Assembly: GCA_001695595.3 (NCBI GenBank)
Contig: MBPM02000075.1
Coordinates: 310,001 to 374,000 of the forward strand
DNA: 64,000 nt
Source of the DNA: Plasmopara viticola
Taxonomy: Eukaryota > Oomycota > Peronosporomycetes > Peronosporales > Peronosporaceae
Direction of reading: 5' to 3'
In this document: piece by piece, positions 1-11,900 of the stretch
Position numbering within the stretch: position 1 is the first letter of the stretch
Layout: each line of letters begins with the position of its first letter
Translations under genes and position numbers: made by a program
The notes under the pieces: generated by a model
Seen by the model: the letters and a program-made list of their open reading frames with translations, nothing else
Told to the model about the DNA's origin: nothing
Databases searched by the model: none

Positions 1-1006
1 CCCGTCGACGACTTGGCTCCTACTACTGTTACTACCCGCCCAAGCACGATCGTGTCCACCGCAATGGACACCACGACATGGGCATTGCACTATCGTCGGC
101 GCCTGTAAGACGATAAATTCAAGGCCACCGAGTCATCAGACTACAGCTACGGCAAAGACGACTATGATCGCAAGGACTACGGCAACGACGCTTACGTCTG
201 CAAGGACGACAACAACAGCCACAAGAGCTACGTGCACAAGAAACACAGCGGCTACAGCAAATACGGCAAGGACTACGACGACTGCAGCCATGATTACTAC
301 GACCACGGCAACGACTTCTACGGCCACGGCCACGGCAACGACATCTACGACCACGACAATGACAACTACGGCCACGGCAATGACTACTATAGTTACGACA
401 AAGGATACGGTGGCAAAGCCTTTGGCTATTACTTGGACTTCTATTCGTCATACGACGGATTCGTTACGCTCATGGATTCGTTGTTGTGGATCAAGAACCC
501 GACGAATTTTGGAGAGAAATTTGAGTCAAATGAGGGCGAAATCCACGTGCTGGTGGTGGTTCCGTCCGAAGAAAACACTTCCACTCCATACGCACCAATT
601 GCTGCCACGTTATTTCAACACACGTTCTTGAACGTTCCCAGTACAACGGATGCGAGAACTCAAAAGCTGAAGTAGCAATCGGTGAAGAACTTCAAATGTG
701 ATTGTGGGGGAAATTAGAACGGCGACTCGATGCTTCTTTGCATGGTGACAAATATTGGTCTACCGAGTCCGGTTGCGATTGCGTCTCATATTTCCGACGA
801 GAACACGATTGCCTCAAATGTGGTTTTGTGCAAATGGAGGATATTGACGATGTGACAAACGGATTGCTGTTGTTCGAACCGATCGCAAGCGCCTTCGATG
901 GCCTCGACATTGCGTTCCTTGTCGACAAGCACGATCAGTTCACATTTAAGATTTTTAATCCAACGATCTAGACGCAGCTGCTCGTGGACAGCTTGACCCA
1001 ACAGCA
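1..1006 (+). pseudogene. Chimeric pseudogene A: Gly/His/Tyr/Asp-rich domain fused to CRN (5' end outside window)
   Basis: The window opens inside the gene. The first stretch encodes a Thr/Ser-rich linker that ends in a TAA at 106-108. The same frame then continues to 675 with repeated Y-G-H-G-N-D type residues (about 120-465), followed without a frame change by CRN sequence: the MDSLLWIKNPTNF stretch at about 472-510 and HVLVVVP at about 545-565. A TAG at 673-675, where intact CRNs have a lysine codon, ends that frame. CRN C-terminal sequence, including the ASHIF-like and LTQQQ parts, continues broken to about 1,006, where the tandem array starts abruptly. Domain order is therefore secreted-type GHY domain, CRN DWL end, CRN C-terminal domain. 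The CRN LFLAR region is missing. At least three stops make it a pseudogene. Its closest relative is the inverted copy at 27,860-28,956, which shares the TAA. Confidence 0.8.
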
Positions 1007-3391
1007 ATAATGTTATGTGAAACCCATGACTGAACAGGAAGGGATTGTTTTCTCGCTGTGGGCCAAATGACCTCCAAGTGGTTTTACAAAATGCGATCCA
1101 ATTTTTTTATTTCGGTACGAGCCAAAGGTGATCTCGAAGGTGACTCAGGTGATCGAACTTTTTGTCTCCTAGTTCGGTGTCGCTTGTTTTTAGTTGACAG
1201 TTTTATTAATGTTGTATCGTCTTCTATTAAAACAGGAGCTGTGATGGAGAACAGTTCATTGTTCGTCCACTACAATGACAACTATATGACAAGCAGCCTC
1301 ACACTGATTATGGTAAATCTATTTCAGTGCCGCCCTCGTTGCAAATTGGTAGTGCGTTTACAACTTGTGGGTGTGATTGGGCCAAGCGCACATGCTTTTT
1401 GACCATTTCCTACCGTAATCAAATTGTCAATACACTTTGGCGCTTTTGTCTTTAGGACTGACTAACTGGCAGTGGAGGCCAAGTCCTTGCCACTGCGATG
1501 CGCAATGAGGCATAGATTCTTCAGACGCTCGACCACTTTCATCGGGTAGATTCAAATTGAGACTTGCACCCTGTTTACAGCAGAGTGATTGTGTTCTGTC
1601 CGCCACCCATTATTAGTTTGAGTGCAAGTCGACTGCCAGCGGAATTGCCTGTCGATGTCGCAGCAATTTTCCTAGTGTGCGTATGGCCAGTAACTAATCA
1701 GCGACCAGCAGACTTTCGGTATCTTTCGGCGCATGCCTTAATTGAAATGCACAGTACCACACTGCTAGGTAACGGTAAGGAGGAAGTGGCTCAAGCAACT
1801 GTGAATGGTGGACACGTCCACTAATGTTGTGTGCAACCCATGGCTGAACAGGAAGGGATTGTTTTCTCTGCTGTGGGCCAAATGACCACCAAGTGGTTTT
1901 ACAAAGTGCGATCCATTTTTTTATTTCGGTACAAGCCAAAGGTAATCTCGGAGGTGACTCAGGTGATCGAACTTTTTGTCTCCTAGTTCGGTGTCAGTTG
2001 TTATTTGTTGCCAGTTTTATAAATGTTGCATCGACCTTTATCAAAGCAGGAATTATGATGAACAACGGTCCATTGTTCTTCCACGACAATGACAACTATA
2101 TAACAAGCAGCCTAAATCTGATTGTGAGGAATGAAGATTTGAAAACAATTTATTTCAGTGCCGTTCTCGTTGCAAATTGGCAGTGCGTTTACAACTTGTG
2201 GGTGTGATTGGTCCAAGCGCACATGCTTTGTGACCATTTCCTACCGTGAGCATATTGTCAAGACACTTTGGCGCTTCCGTCTCTAAGACTGACTAATTGT
2301 CAGTGGAGGCCAAGGCTTTGCCACTGCGATGCGTAATGAGACACAAATTCTTCAGACGCTCGACTACTTTCATCGGATAGATTCAATTTCAGACTTGCAC
2401 CGTGTTTACAGCGAAGCGTTCTTTCCACCGCCCATTATTAGATTGAGTGCAAGTCGACTGCCAGCGGAATTGCCTGTCGATGTCGCAGCAATTTTTCTAG
2501 TGTGCGTGCGGACAGTGACTACTCAGCGACCAGCAGACTTTCGGTATCTTTCGGCGCTTGCCTTGATCGAAATGCACAGTAACACACTGCTAGATTACGG
2601 TAAACAGGAAGTGCCTCAAGCAATTGTGAATGGCGGACACGTTCACTAATGTTGTGTGCAAGGGATTGTTTTCTCGCTGTGGGCCAAATGACCACCAAGT
2701 GGTTTTACAAATTGCGATCTAATTTTTTTTATCTCGGTACGAGCCAAAGGTGATCTCGGAGGTGCCTCAGGTAATCGATTTTTTTGTCTCCCGGTTCGGG
2801 ATCGGTTGATTTGTGTTGCCAGTTTTATAATTGTTGCATCGTCTTCTGTGAAAGCTGGAGCTATGATGGACAACAGTCCATTGTTTGGCCACGACAATGA
2901 CAACTATATGACAAGCAGCCTCAATCTGATTATAATGAGTGGAGATTTAAAATACTCTATTTCAGTACCGCCCTCGTTGAACTTGGCAGTGCGTTTGCAA
3001 CTTGTGGGTGTTATTGGGCCAAGCTCACATGCTTTTTGACCATTTCCTACCGTGATCAAATCGTCAAGACACTTTGGCGCTTCCGCCTGTAGGACTGACT
3101 AACTATCAGTGGAGGCCAAGTCTTTGCCACTGCGATGCGCAATGAGGCATATATTCTTTAGACGCTCGACCACCTTCATCGGGTAGATTCATTTTCAGAC
3201 TTGCATCGTGCTTACAGCGAAAAGTTCTGTCCGCCTCCCATTATTAGTTTAAGTACAAGTCGACTGCCAGCGAAATTGCCTGCAATGACGCAGCAATTTT
3301 CCAAGTGTGCGAATGGACAGTGACTAACCAACGACTAGCAGACTTTCGGTATCTTTCGGGGCTTGCCTTGATTGTAATGATCAGTGACACA
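1007..3391 (+). repeat. Tandem array of ~0.82-kb units, plus-oriented arm (about 3 units)
   Basis: Units begin at about 1,007, 1,822 and 2,648 with a TAATGTTGTGTGCAA-like start. Each carries the same order of landmarks: GGGCCAAATGACC, a stretch encoding GHDNDNYMTSSLN...NLWV, then a stretch encoding MRNE(A/T)QI...GGHVH. The third unit breaks off near 3,391. The first unit joins directly to CRN coding sequence after the codons for TQQQ. 'Plus' here means the direction in which the NLWV tail, shared with the secreted-protein genes, reads forward. No promoter, transposase or reverse transcriptase is visible in the unit. Confidence 0.9.
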
Positions 3392-3450
3392 GTGAACGTG
3401 TCCGCCATTCACATTTGCTTAAGGCAATTCCTCTTAACTGTAATCTAGCA
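3391..3450. repeat. Head-to-head polarity switch of the array
   Basis: Up to about 3,391 the sequence is a plus-oriented unit ending in GCCTTGATTGTAATGATCAG. From about 3,392 it is the reverse complement of a unit start, and the matching inverted piece (CATTTCAATCAAGGC) follows about 65 bases later. The two arms are thus separated only by a short asymmetric spacer. This is the expected shape of an inverted-duplication junction inside an array. Confidence 0.85.
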
Positions 3451-4349
3451 GTGTGTTACTGTGCATTTCAATCAAGGCAAGCGCCGAAAGATACCGAAAG
3501 TCTGCTTGTCGCTGATTAGTCACTGTACATTAGCACACTAGGAAATTTGCTGCGTCATCGCAGGCAATTCCGCTGGCAGTCAAATTGCACTCAAACTAAT
3601 AATGGGCGGCGGACAGAACACAAACACTTAGCTGTAAACACGGCGCAAGTCTGAAATTGAATCTACCCGATTAAAGTGGTCGAGCGTCTGAACAATTTGT
3701 GCCTCATTGCGGATCGCAGTGGCAAGGACTTGGCCTCCACTGAGAATTAGTCAGTCATAAAGACGGAAGCGCCAAAGTGTCTTGACAATTCGATCACGGT
3801 AGGAAATGGTCAAAAGGCATGTGCGCTTGGCCCAATCACACCAGCAGGTTGCAAACGCACTGCCAATTCGCAACGATGGCGGCACTAAAATAGAGTGCTT
3901 TCAAATCTTCATAATCAGATTGAGCCTGCTTGTCATATAGTTGTCATTGTCGTAGCCGAACAATGGACTGTTGTCCATCATAGCTCCTGCTTAAATAGAA
4001 GACGATTCATCATTTCTAAAATTGGCAACAAAAAACAACCGACACCGTATTGGGAGACAAAAAGTTCGATTACCTGAGTCACCTCCGAGATCACCTTTGG
4101 CTCGTACCGAAATAATAAAAAAATCGCAATTTTTGAAACCGCTCGGTGGTCATTTGGCCCACAGCGAGAAAACAATCCCTTCCTGTTCAGCCATGGGTTT
4201 CACACAACACTAGTGGACATGCCCGCAATTCACATTTGCTTGAGGCACTTCCTCTTTACCGTAATCTAGCAGTGTGGTACTGTGCAATTCAATCAAGGCA
4301 AGCGCCGAAAGATACCGAAAGTCTGCTGGTCGCTGAGTAGTCACTGTCC

Positions 4350-7300
4350 GTACGCATACAAGGAAAAATGCCTGAGACATCGACAGGCAATTCCGCTGGC
4401 AGTCGACTTGCACTCAATTTAATAATGGGCGACGGAAAGAACACTTCGCTGTAAGCACGGTGCAAGTCTAAAATTGAATCTATCCGATGAAAATGCTCGA
4501 GCATCTGAAGAATTTGTGCCTCATTGCGCATCGCAGTGGCAAGGACTTGGCCTCACCTGACAGTTAGTCAGTCCTACAGACGGAAGCGCCAAAGTGTCTT
4601 GACAATTTGATCACGGTAGGAAATGGTCAAAAAGCATGTGCTCTTGGCCCAATCACACCCACAAGTTGCAAACGCACTGCCAAATTGCAACGGGGGCGGT
4701 ACTGAAATAGATTGTTTTCAAATCTTCATTCACCATAATGAAATTGAGACTACTTGTCATATAGTTTTCAGTGTCGTGGCCGAACAATGGACTTTTGTCC
4801 ATCATAGCTCCTGCTTCATTAGAAGACGATGCAGCATTTATAAAACTGGCAACAAAAAACAACCGACACCGATTTAGGAGACAAAATTTCGATCACCTGA
4901 GTCACCTCCGAGATCACCTTTGGCTCGTACCGATATAAAAAAATTGTATCGCAATTTGTAAAACCACTCGGTGGTCATTTGGCCCACAGCGAGAAAACAA
5001 TCACTTCCTGTCCAGCCATGAGTTGCATACAACATTAGTGGACGTGTCCGCCATTCACATTTACTTGAGGCACTTCCTCTTTACGGTAATCTAGCAGTGT
5101 GTTACTGTGCATTTCCATCAAGGTAAGCGCCGAAAAATACCGAAAGTCTGCTGGTCGCTGAATAGTCACAGTCCACTCGCACACTAGAAATTGCTGCGAC
5201 ATCAACAGGCAATTCCGCTGGCAGTCGACTTGCACTCAAACTAATAATGGGCCGCGGACAGAACACAAACACTTAGCTGAAAACACAGTGCAAGTCTGAG
5301 ATTGAATCTACCCGATAAAAGTGGTCGAGCGTCTGAAGAATTTGTGTCTCATTGCGCATCGCAGTGGCAAGAACTTGGCCTCCACTGACAGCTAGCCAGT
5401 CCTAAAGACGGAAGGTACAAAGTGTCTTGACAATATGCTCACGGTAGGGAATGGTCAAAAAGCATGTGCGCTTGGCCCAATCACACCCACAAGTTGTAAA
5501 CGCACTGCCAATTTGCAACGAGGGCGGCACAGAGATAGAGTAATTTTAAATCTTCATTCACCATATAAAAATTGAGGCTGCTTGTCATATACTTGTCATT
5601 GTCGTGGCCGAACAATGGACTGTTGTCCATCATAGCTCCTGCTTTAATAGAAGATGATGCAACATTTATAAAACTGGCAACAAAAAACAAACGACACCGA
5701 ACACAGGAGACAAAAAGTTCGATCACCACAGTTACCTCCAAGATCATCTTTGGCTCGTACCGAGATAAAAAAAAATTAGATCGCAATTTGTAAAACCACT
5801 TGGTGGTCATTTGGCCCACAGCGAGAAAACAATCCCTTCTTGTTCAGCCATGGGTTGCACACAACATTAGTGGACGTGTCCGCCATTCACAATTGCTTGA
5901 GGCACTTCCTGTTTACCGTAATCTAGCAGTGTGTTACAGTGCATTTCAATCAAGGCCAGCGCCGAAAGATACCGAAAGTCTGCTGGTCGCTGAGTAGTCA
6001 CTGTCCATTCGCACACTAGGAAAATTGCTGCGACATCGACAGGCAGTTCCGCTGGCAGTCGGCTTGCACTCAATCTAATAATGGGCGGCGGAAAGAACGC
6101 TTCGCTGTAAGCACGGTGCAAGTCTGATATTGAATGTACCCGATGAAAGCGGTCGAGCGTTGGAACAATTTGTGCCTCATTGCGCATCGCAGTGGCAAGG
6201 ACTTGGCCTCCACTGACAGTTAGTCAGTCCTAAAGACAAAAGCGCCAAATTGTCTTGACAATTTGATCACGGTAGGAAATGGTCAAAAAGCATGTGCGCT
6301 TGGCCCAATAACATCCACAAGTTGTAAACGCACTGCCAATTTGCAACGAGGGCGGCACTGAAATAAATTGTTTTCAAATCTTCATTCACCATAATCAGAT
6401 TGAGGCTGCTTGTCATTTAGTTGTCATTGTCGTGGCCGAACAATGGACTGTTGTCCATCATAGCTCCTGCTTTAATAGAAGATGATGCAACATTTATAAA
6501 ACTGGCAACAAAAAACAAACGACACCGAACACAGGAGACAAAAAGTTCGATCACCACAGTTACCTCCAAGATCATCTTTGGCTCGTACCGAGATAAAAAA
6601 AAATTAGATCGCAATTTGTAAAAACACTTGGTGGTCATTTGGTCCACAGCGAGAAAACAATCCCTTTCATTTCAGCCATGGGTTGCACACAACATTAGTG
6701 GACGTGTCCCCATTCACAATTGCTTGAGGCACTTCCTGTTTACCGTAATCTAGCAGTGTGGTACTGTGCATTTCAATCAAGGCATGCGCCGAAAGATTCC
6801 GAAAGTCTGCTGGTCACTGTTTAGTTACTGCCCATACGCACACTAGGAAAATTGCTGCGACATCGACAGGCAATTCCGCTAGAAGTCGACTTGCACTCAA
6901 ACTAATAGTGGGCGGCGGACAGAACACTTTACTGTAAACACGGTGCAAGCCTGAAATTGAACGTACCCGATGGAAGTGGTCAAGCGTCTGAAGAATTTGT
7001 GCCTCATTGCGCATCGCAATGGCAAGGACGTGGACTCCACTGACACTTAGTCAGTCCTAAAGACAAAAGCGCCAAAGTGTCTTGACAATTTGATCACAGT
7101 AGGAAATGGTCAAAAAGCATGCGCGCTTGGCCCAATCACACCCACAAGTTGCAAACGCACTGCCAATTTGCAACGAGGGCGGCACTGAAATAGATTGTTT
7201 TCAAATCTTCATTCACCATAATCAGATTGAGGCTGCTTGTCATATAGTTGTCATTGCTGTGGCCGAACAATGGACTGTTGTCCATCATAGCTCCTGCTTT

Positions 7301-8753
7301 AATAGAAGACGATGCAGCTTTTATAAAACTGGCAACAAAAAACAACCGACACCGAAGTAGGAGACAAAAAGTTCAATCACCTGTGTCAACTCCGAGATCA
7401 CTTTTGGCTTGTACCGAATAAAAAAAAATTATTGCAATTTGTAAAACCACTCGGTGGTTAATTGGCCTACAGCGAGAAAACAATCCCTTCCTGTTCAGCC
7501 ATGGGTTGCACACAAAATTAGTGGACGTGTCCTCCATTCACATTTACTTGAGGCACTTCCTGTTTACCGTAATCTAGCAGTGTGGTACTGTGCATTTCAA
7601 TCGAGGCAAGCGCCGAAAGATACCGAAAGTCTGCTGGTCGCTGAGTAGTCAATGGCCGTACGCACACTAGGAAAATTGCTGCGACATCGACAGGCAATTC
7701 CGCTGGCAGTCGGCTTGCACTCAATCTAATAATGGGCGGCGGATAGAACACAAACACTTAGCTGTAAACACGGTGCAAGTCTGAAATTGAATCTATCCGA
7801 TGAAAGTGGTTGAGCGTCTGTAGAATTTGTGTCTCATTGCGCATCGCAGTGGCAAAGCCTTGGCCTCCACTGACAGTTAGTCAGTCCTAGAGACGGAAGG
7901 TACAAAGTGTCTTGACAATATGCTCACGGTAGGGAATGGTCACAAAGCATGTGCGCTTGGCCCAATCACACCCACAAGTTGTAAACGCACTGCCAATTTG
8001 CAACGAGGGCGTCACAGAAATAGAGTAATTTTAAATCTTCATCCACTATAATCAGATTGAGGCTGCTTGTCATATACTTGTCATTGTCGTGGCCGAACAA
8101 TGGACTGTTGTCCATCATAGCTCCTGCTTTAATAGAAGATGATGCAACATTTATAAAACTGGCAACAGAAAACAAACGACACCGAACACAGGAGACAAAA
8201 AGTTCGATCACCACAGTTACCTCCAAGATCATCTTTGGCTCGTACCGAGATAAAAAAAAAATTAGATCGCAATTGGTAAAAACACTTGGTGGTCATTTGG
8301 CCCACAGCGAGAAAACAATCCCTTCCTGTTCAGCCATGGGTTGCACACAACATTAGTGGACGTGTCCGCCATTCACAATTGCTTGAGGCACTTCCTGTTT
8401 ACCGTAATCTAGCAGTGTGGTACTGTGCATTTCAATCGAGGCAAGCGCCGAAAGATACCGAAAGTCTGCTGGTCGCTGAGTAGTTAATGGCCGTACGCAT
8501 ACAAGGAAAAATGCCTGAGACATCGACAGGCAATTCCGCTGGCAGTCGACTTGCACTCAATTTAATAATGGGCGACGGAAAGAACACTTCGCTGTAAGCA
8601 CGGTGCAAGTCTAAAATTGAATCTATCCGATGAAAATGCTCGAGCATCTGAAGAATTTGTGCCTCATTGCGCATCGCAGTGGCAAGGACTTGGCCTCACC
8701 TGACAGTTAGTCAGTCCTACAGACGGAAGCGCCAAAGTGTCTTGACAATTCGG
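4350..8753 (-). repeat. Higher-order repeat, ~4.14-kb spacing (five units)
   Basis: A variant block at about 4,350-4,610 recurs at about 8,493-8,753, offset 4,143 bases. It carries the rare variants GGGCGACGGAAAG, AAAATGCTCGAGCATCTG and GGCCTCACCTGACAG. Another variant block near 5,410 recurs near 7,895, a three-unit offset. These shared private variants show block-wise copying rather than independent units. Confidence 0.7.
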
Positions 8754-8989
8754 TAGGAAATGGTCAAAAAGCATGTGCGCTTGGCCCAATTACATCCACA
8801 AGTTGTAAACGCACTGCCAATTTGCAACGAGGGCGGCACTGAAATAGATTGTTTTCAAATCTTCATTCACCATAATAAAATTGAGGCTGCTTGTCATATA
8901 GTTGTCATTGTCGTGGCCGAACAAAGAACTGTTGTCCATCATAGCTCCAGCTTAATAGAAGACGATGCAACATTCATAAAACTGGCAAC

Positions 8990-11900
8990 AAAAACAATCG
9001 ACACCGAACTAGAAGACAAAAAGTTTGATCACCACATTTACCTTCAAGATCATCTTTGGCTCGTCCGAAATAAAAAAATTGGATCGCAGTTTGTAAAACT
9101 ACTTGGTGGTCACTTGGCACACAGCAAGAAAACAACTCCTTCCTGTTCAGCCGTGGGTTGCACACAACATTAGTGGACGTGCCCGCCATTCACAATTGCT
9201 GGAGGCACTTCCTCTTTACAGTAATCTAGCGGTGTGTGTTTCTGTGCATTTCAATCAAGGCAAGCGCCGAAAGATTCCGAAAGTCTGCTGGTTGCTGAGT
9301 AGTCACAGTCCATTCGCACACTAGGAAAATTGCTGCGACATCGACAGGCAATTCCGCTGGCAGTCGACTTTCATTCAATCTTTTAATGGGCGGCGGAAAG
9401 AACACAAACCCTTGGCTGTAAACACGCTGCAAGTCTGAAATTGAATGTACCCGATGAAAGCGGTCGAGCGTCTGAACAATTTGTGCCTCATTGCGTATCG
9501 CAGTGGCAAGGACTTGGCCTCCACTGACAGTTAGTCAGTCCTAAAGACAAAAGCGCCAAAGTGTCTTGACAGTTTGATCACGGTAGGAAATGGTCAAAAA
9601 GCATGTGCGCTTGGCCCAATCACACCCACAAGTTGTAAACGCACTGCCAATTTGCAACGAGGGCGGCAGTAAAATAGGGTGTTTTCAAATCTTCATTCAC
9701 CATAATAAAATTGAGGCTGCTTGTCATATAGTTGTCATTGTCGTGGCCGAACATTGGACTGTTGTCGATCATCGCTCCTGCTTTAATAGAAGATGATGCA
9801 ACATTTATAAAACTGGCAACAAAAAACAAACGATCCCGAGCTAGGAGACAAAAATCTCGATCACTTGAGTCACCTCCGAGATCACCTTTGGCTCGTACCG
9901 AGATAGAAAAAATTAGATCGCAATTTGTAAAACCACTTGGTGGTCATTTGGCCCACAGCGAGAAAACAATCCCTTCCTGTTCAGCCATGGGTTGCACACA
10001 ACATTAGTGGACGTGTCCGCCATTCACATTTCCTTGAGCCACTTCCTCTTTACCGTAATCTAGCAGTGTGGTACTGTGCATTTCAATCAAGGCCAGCGCC
10101 GAAAGATTCCGAAAGTCTGCTGGTCGCTGAGTAGTCACAGTCCATTCGCACACTAGGAAAATTGCTGCGACATCAACAGGCAATTCCGCTGGCAGTCGAC
10201 TTCACTCAATCTTTTAATGGGCGGCGGAAAGAACACAAACACTTAGCTGTAAACACGCTGCAAGTCTGAAATTGAATGTACCCGATGAAAGCGGTCGAGC
10301 GTCTGAACAATTTGTGCCTCATTGCGCATCGCAGTGGCAAGTACTTGGCCTCCACTGACAGTAAGTCAGTCCTAAAGACAAAAGCGCCAAAGTGTCTTGA
10401 CAATTTGATCACGGAAGGAAATGGTCAAAAAGCATGTGCGCTTGGCCCAATCACACCCACAAGTTGTAAACGCACTGCCAATTTGCAACGAGGGCGGCAC
10501 AGGAATAGAGTAATTTTAAATCTTCATTCACCATAATAAAATTGAGGCTGCTTGTCATATAGTTGTCATTATCGTGGCCGAACAATGGACGGTTGTCCAT
10601 CATAGCTCCTGCTTTAAAAGAAGATGATGCAACATTTATAAAACTGGCAACAAAAACAATCGACACCGAACTAGAAGACAAAAAGTTTGATCACCACATT
10701 TACCTCCAAGATCATCTTTGGCTCGTCCAAAGTAAAAAAATTGGATCGCAGTTTGTAAAACCACTTGGTGGTCACTTGGCACACAGCAAGAAAACAACTC
10801 CTTCCTGTTCAGCCGTGGGTTGCACACAACATTAGTGAACGTGTCCGCCATTCACATTTACTGGAGGCACTTCCTCTTTACCTTTATCTAGCAGTGCGTT
10901 ACTGTGCAATTCAATCAAGGCAAGCGCCGAAAGATTCCGAAAGTCTGCTGGTCGCTGAGTAGTCGCTGTCCATTCGCACACTAGAAAATTGCTGCGACAT
11001 CAACAGGCAATTCCGCTGGCAGTCGACTTGCACTCAATCTAATAATGGGCGGCGGAAAGAACACAAACACTTAGCTGTAAACTCGGTGCAAGTCTGAAAT
11101 TGAATCTACCCGATGAAAGCGGTCGAGCGTCTGAACAATTTGTGCCTCATTGCGCATCGCAGTGGCAAGGACTTGGCCTCCACTGAGAATTAGTCAGACA
11201 TAAAGACGGAAGCGCCAAAGTGTCTTGACAATTCGGTAGGAAATGGTCAAAAAGCATGTGCTCTTGGCCCAATCACACCAGCAGGTTGAAAACGCACTGA
11301 CAATTCGCAACGATGGCGGCACTGAAATAGAGTGTTTTCAAATCTTCATTCACCATAATCAGATTGAGGCTGCTTGTCATATAGTTGTCATTGTCGTAGC
11401 CGAACAAAGAACTGTTGTCCATCATAGCTCCTGCTTAAATAGAAGACGATTCATCATTTATAAAAATGGCAACAAAAAACAACCGACACCGAATTGGGAG
11501 ACAAAACGTTCGATCACCTGAGTCACCTACGAGATCACCTTTGGCTCGTACCGAAATAAAAAGAAGATCGCAATTTGTAAAACCACTTGGTGGTCATTTG
11601 GCCCACAGCGAGAAAACAATCCCTATCTGTTCAGCCATGGGTTTCACACAGCATTAGTGGACGTGTCCGCCATTCGCATTTGCTTGAGGCACTTCCTGTT
11701 TACCGTAATCTAGCAGTGTGTTACTGTGCATTCCAAACAAAGCAAGCGCCGAAAGATACCTAAATGCTGCTGGTCGCAGATTAGTTACTGCCCATACCCA
11801 GACTAGGAAAATTGCTGCGACATCAACAGGCAATTCCGCTGGCAGTCGACTTGCACTCAAACTAATAATGGGCGGCGGACAGAACACTTCGCTGTAAGCA

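Noticed and set aside
106..108. Programmed stop-codon read-through in the chimeras
   Set aside because: The TAA is followed downstream by another stop and many indels. Ordinary pseudogene decay explains it.
119..451. Long Arg/Cys-rich and Val/Ala-rich frames opposite the GHY domains, and Thr/Ala-rich frames alongside them
   Set aside because: They are the other reading frames of GAC/TAC/GGC-type repeats (also at 28,413-28,835 and 41,064-41,594). The Y/G/H/D frame is the one joined to the signal peptide and to the CRN frame.
8286..8483. Recurring plus-strand frames of 64-137 codons in array units (MVVIWPTARKQSL..., MSLSWPNNGLLS..., MVKKHV...)
   Set aside because: They are antisense to the strand that carries the gene-derived tail, vary in length and frame between units, and match no family.
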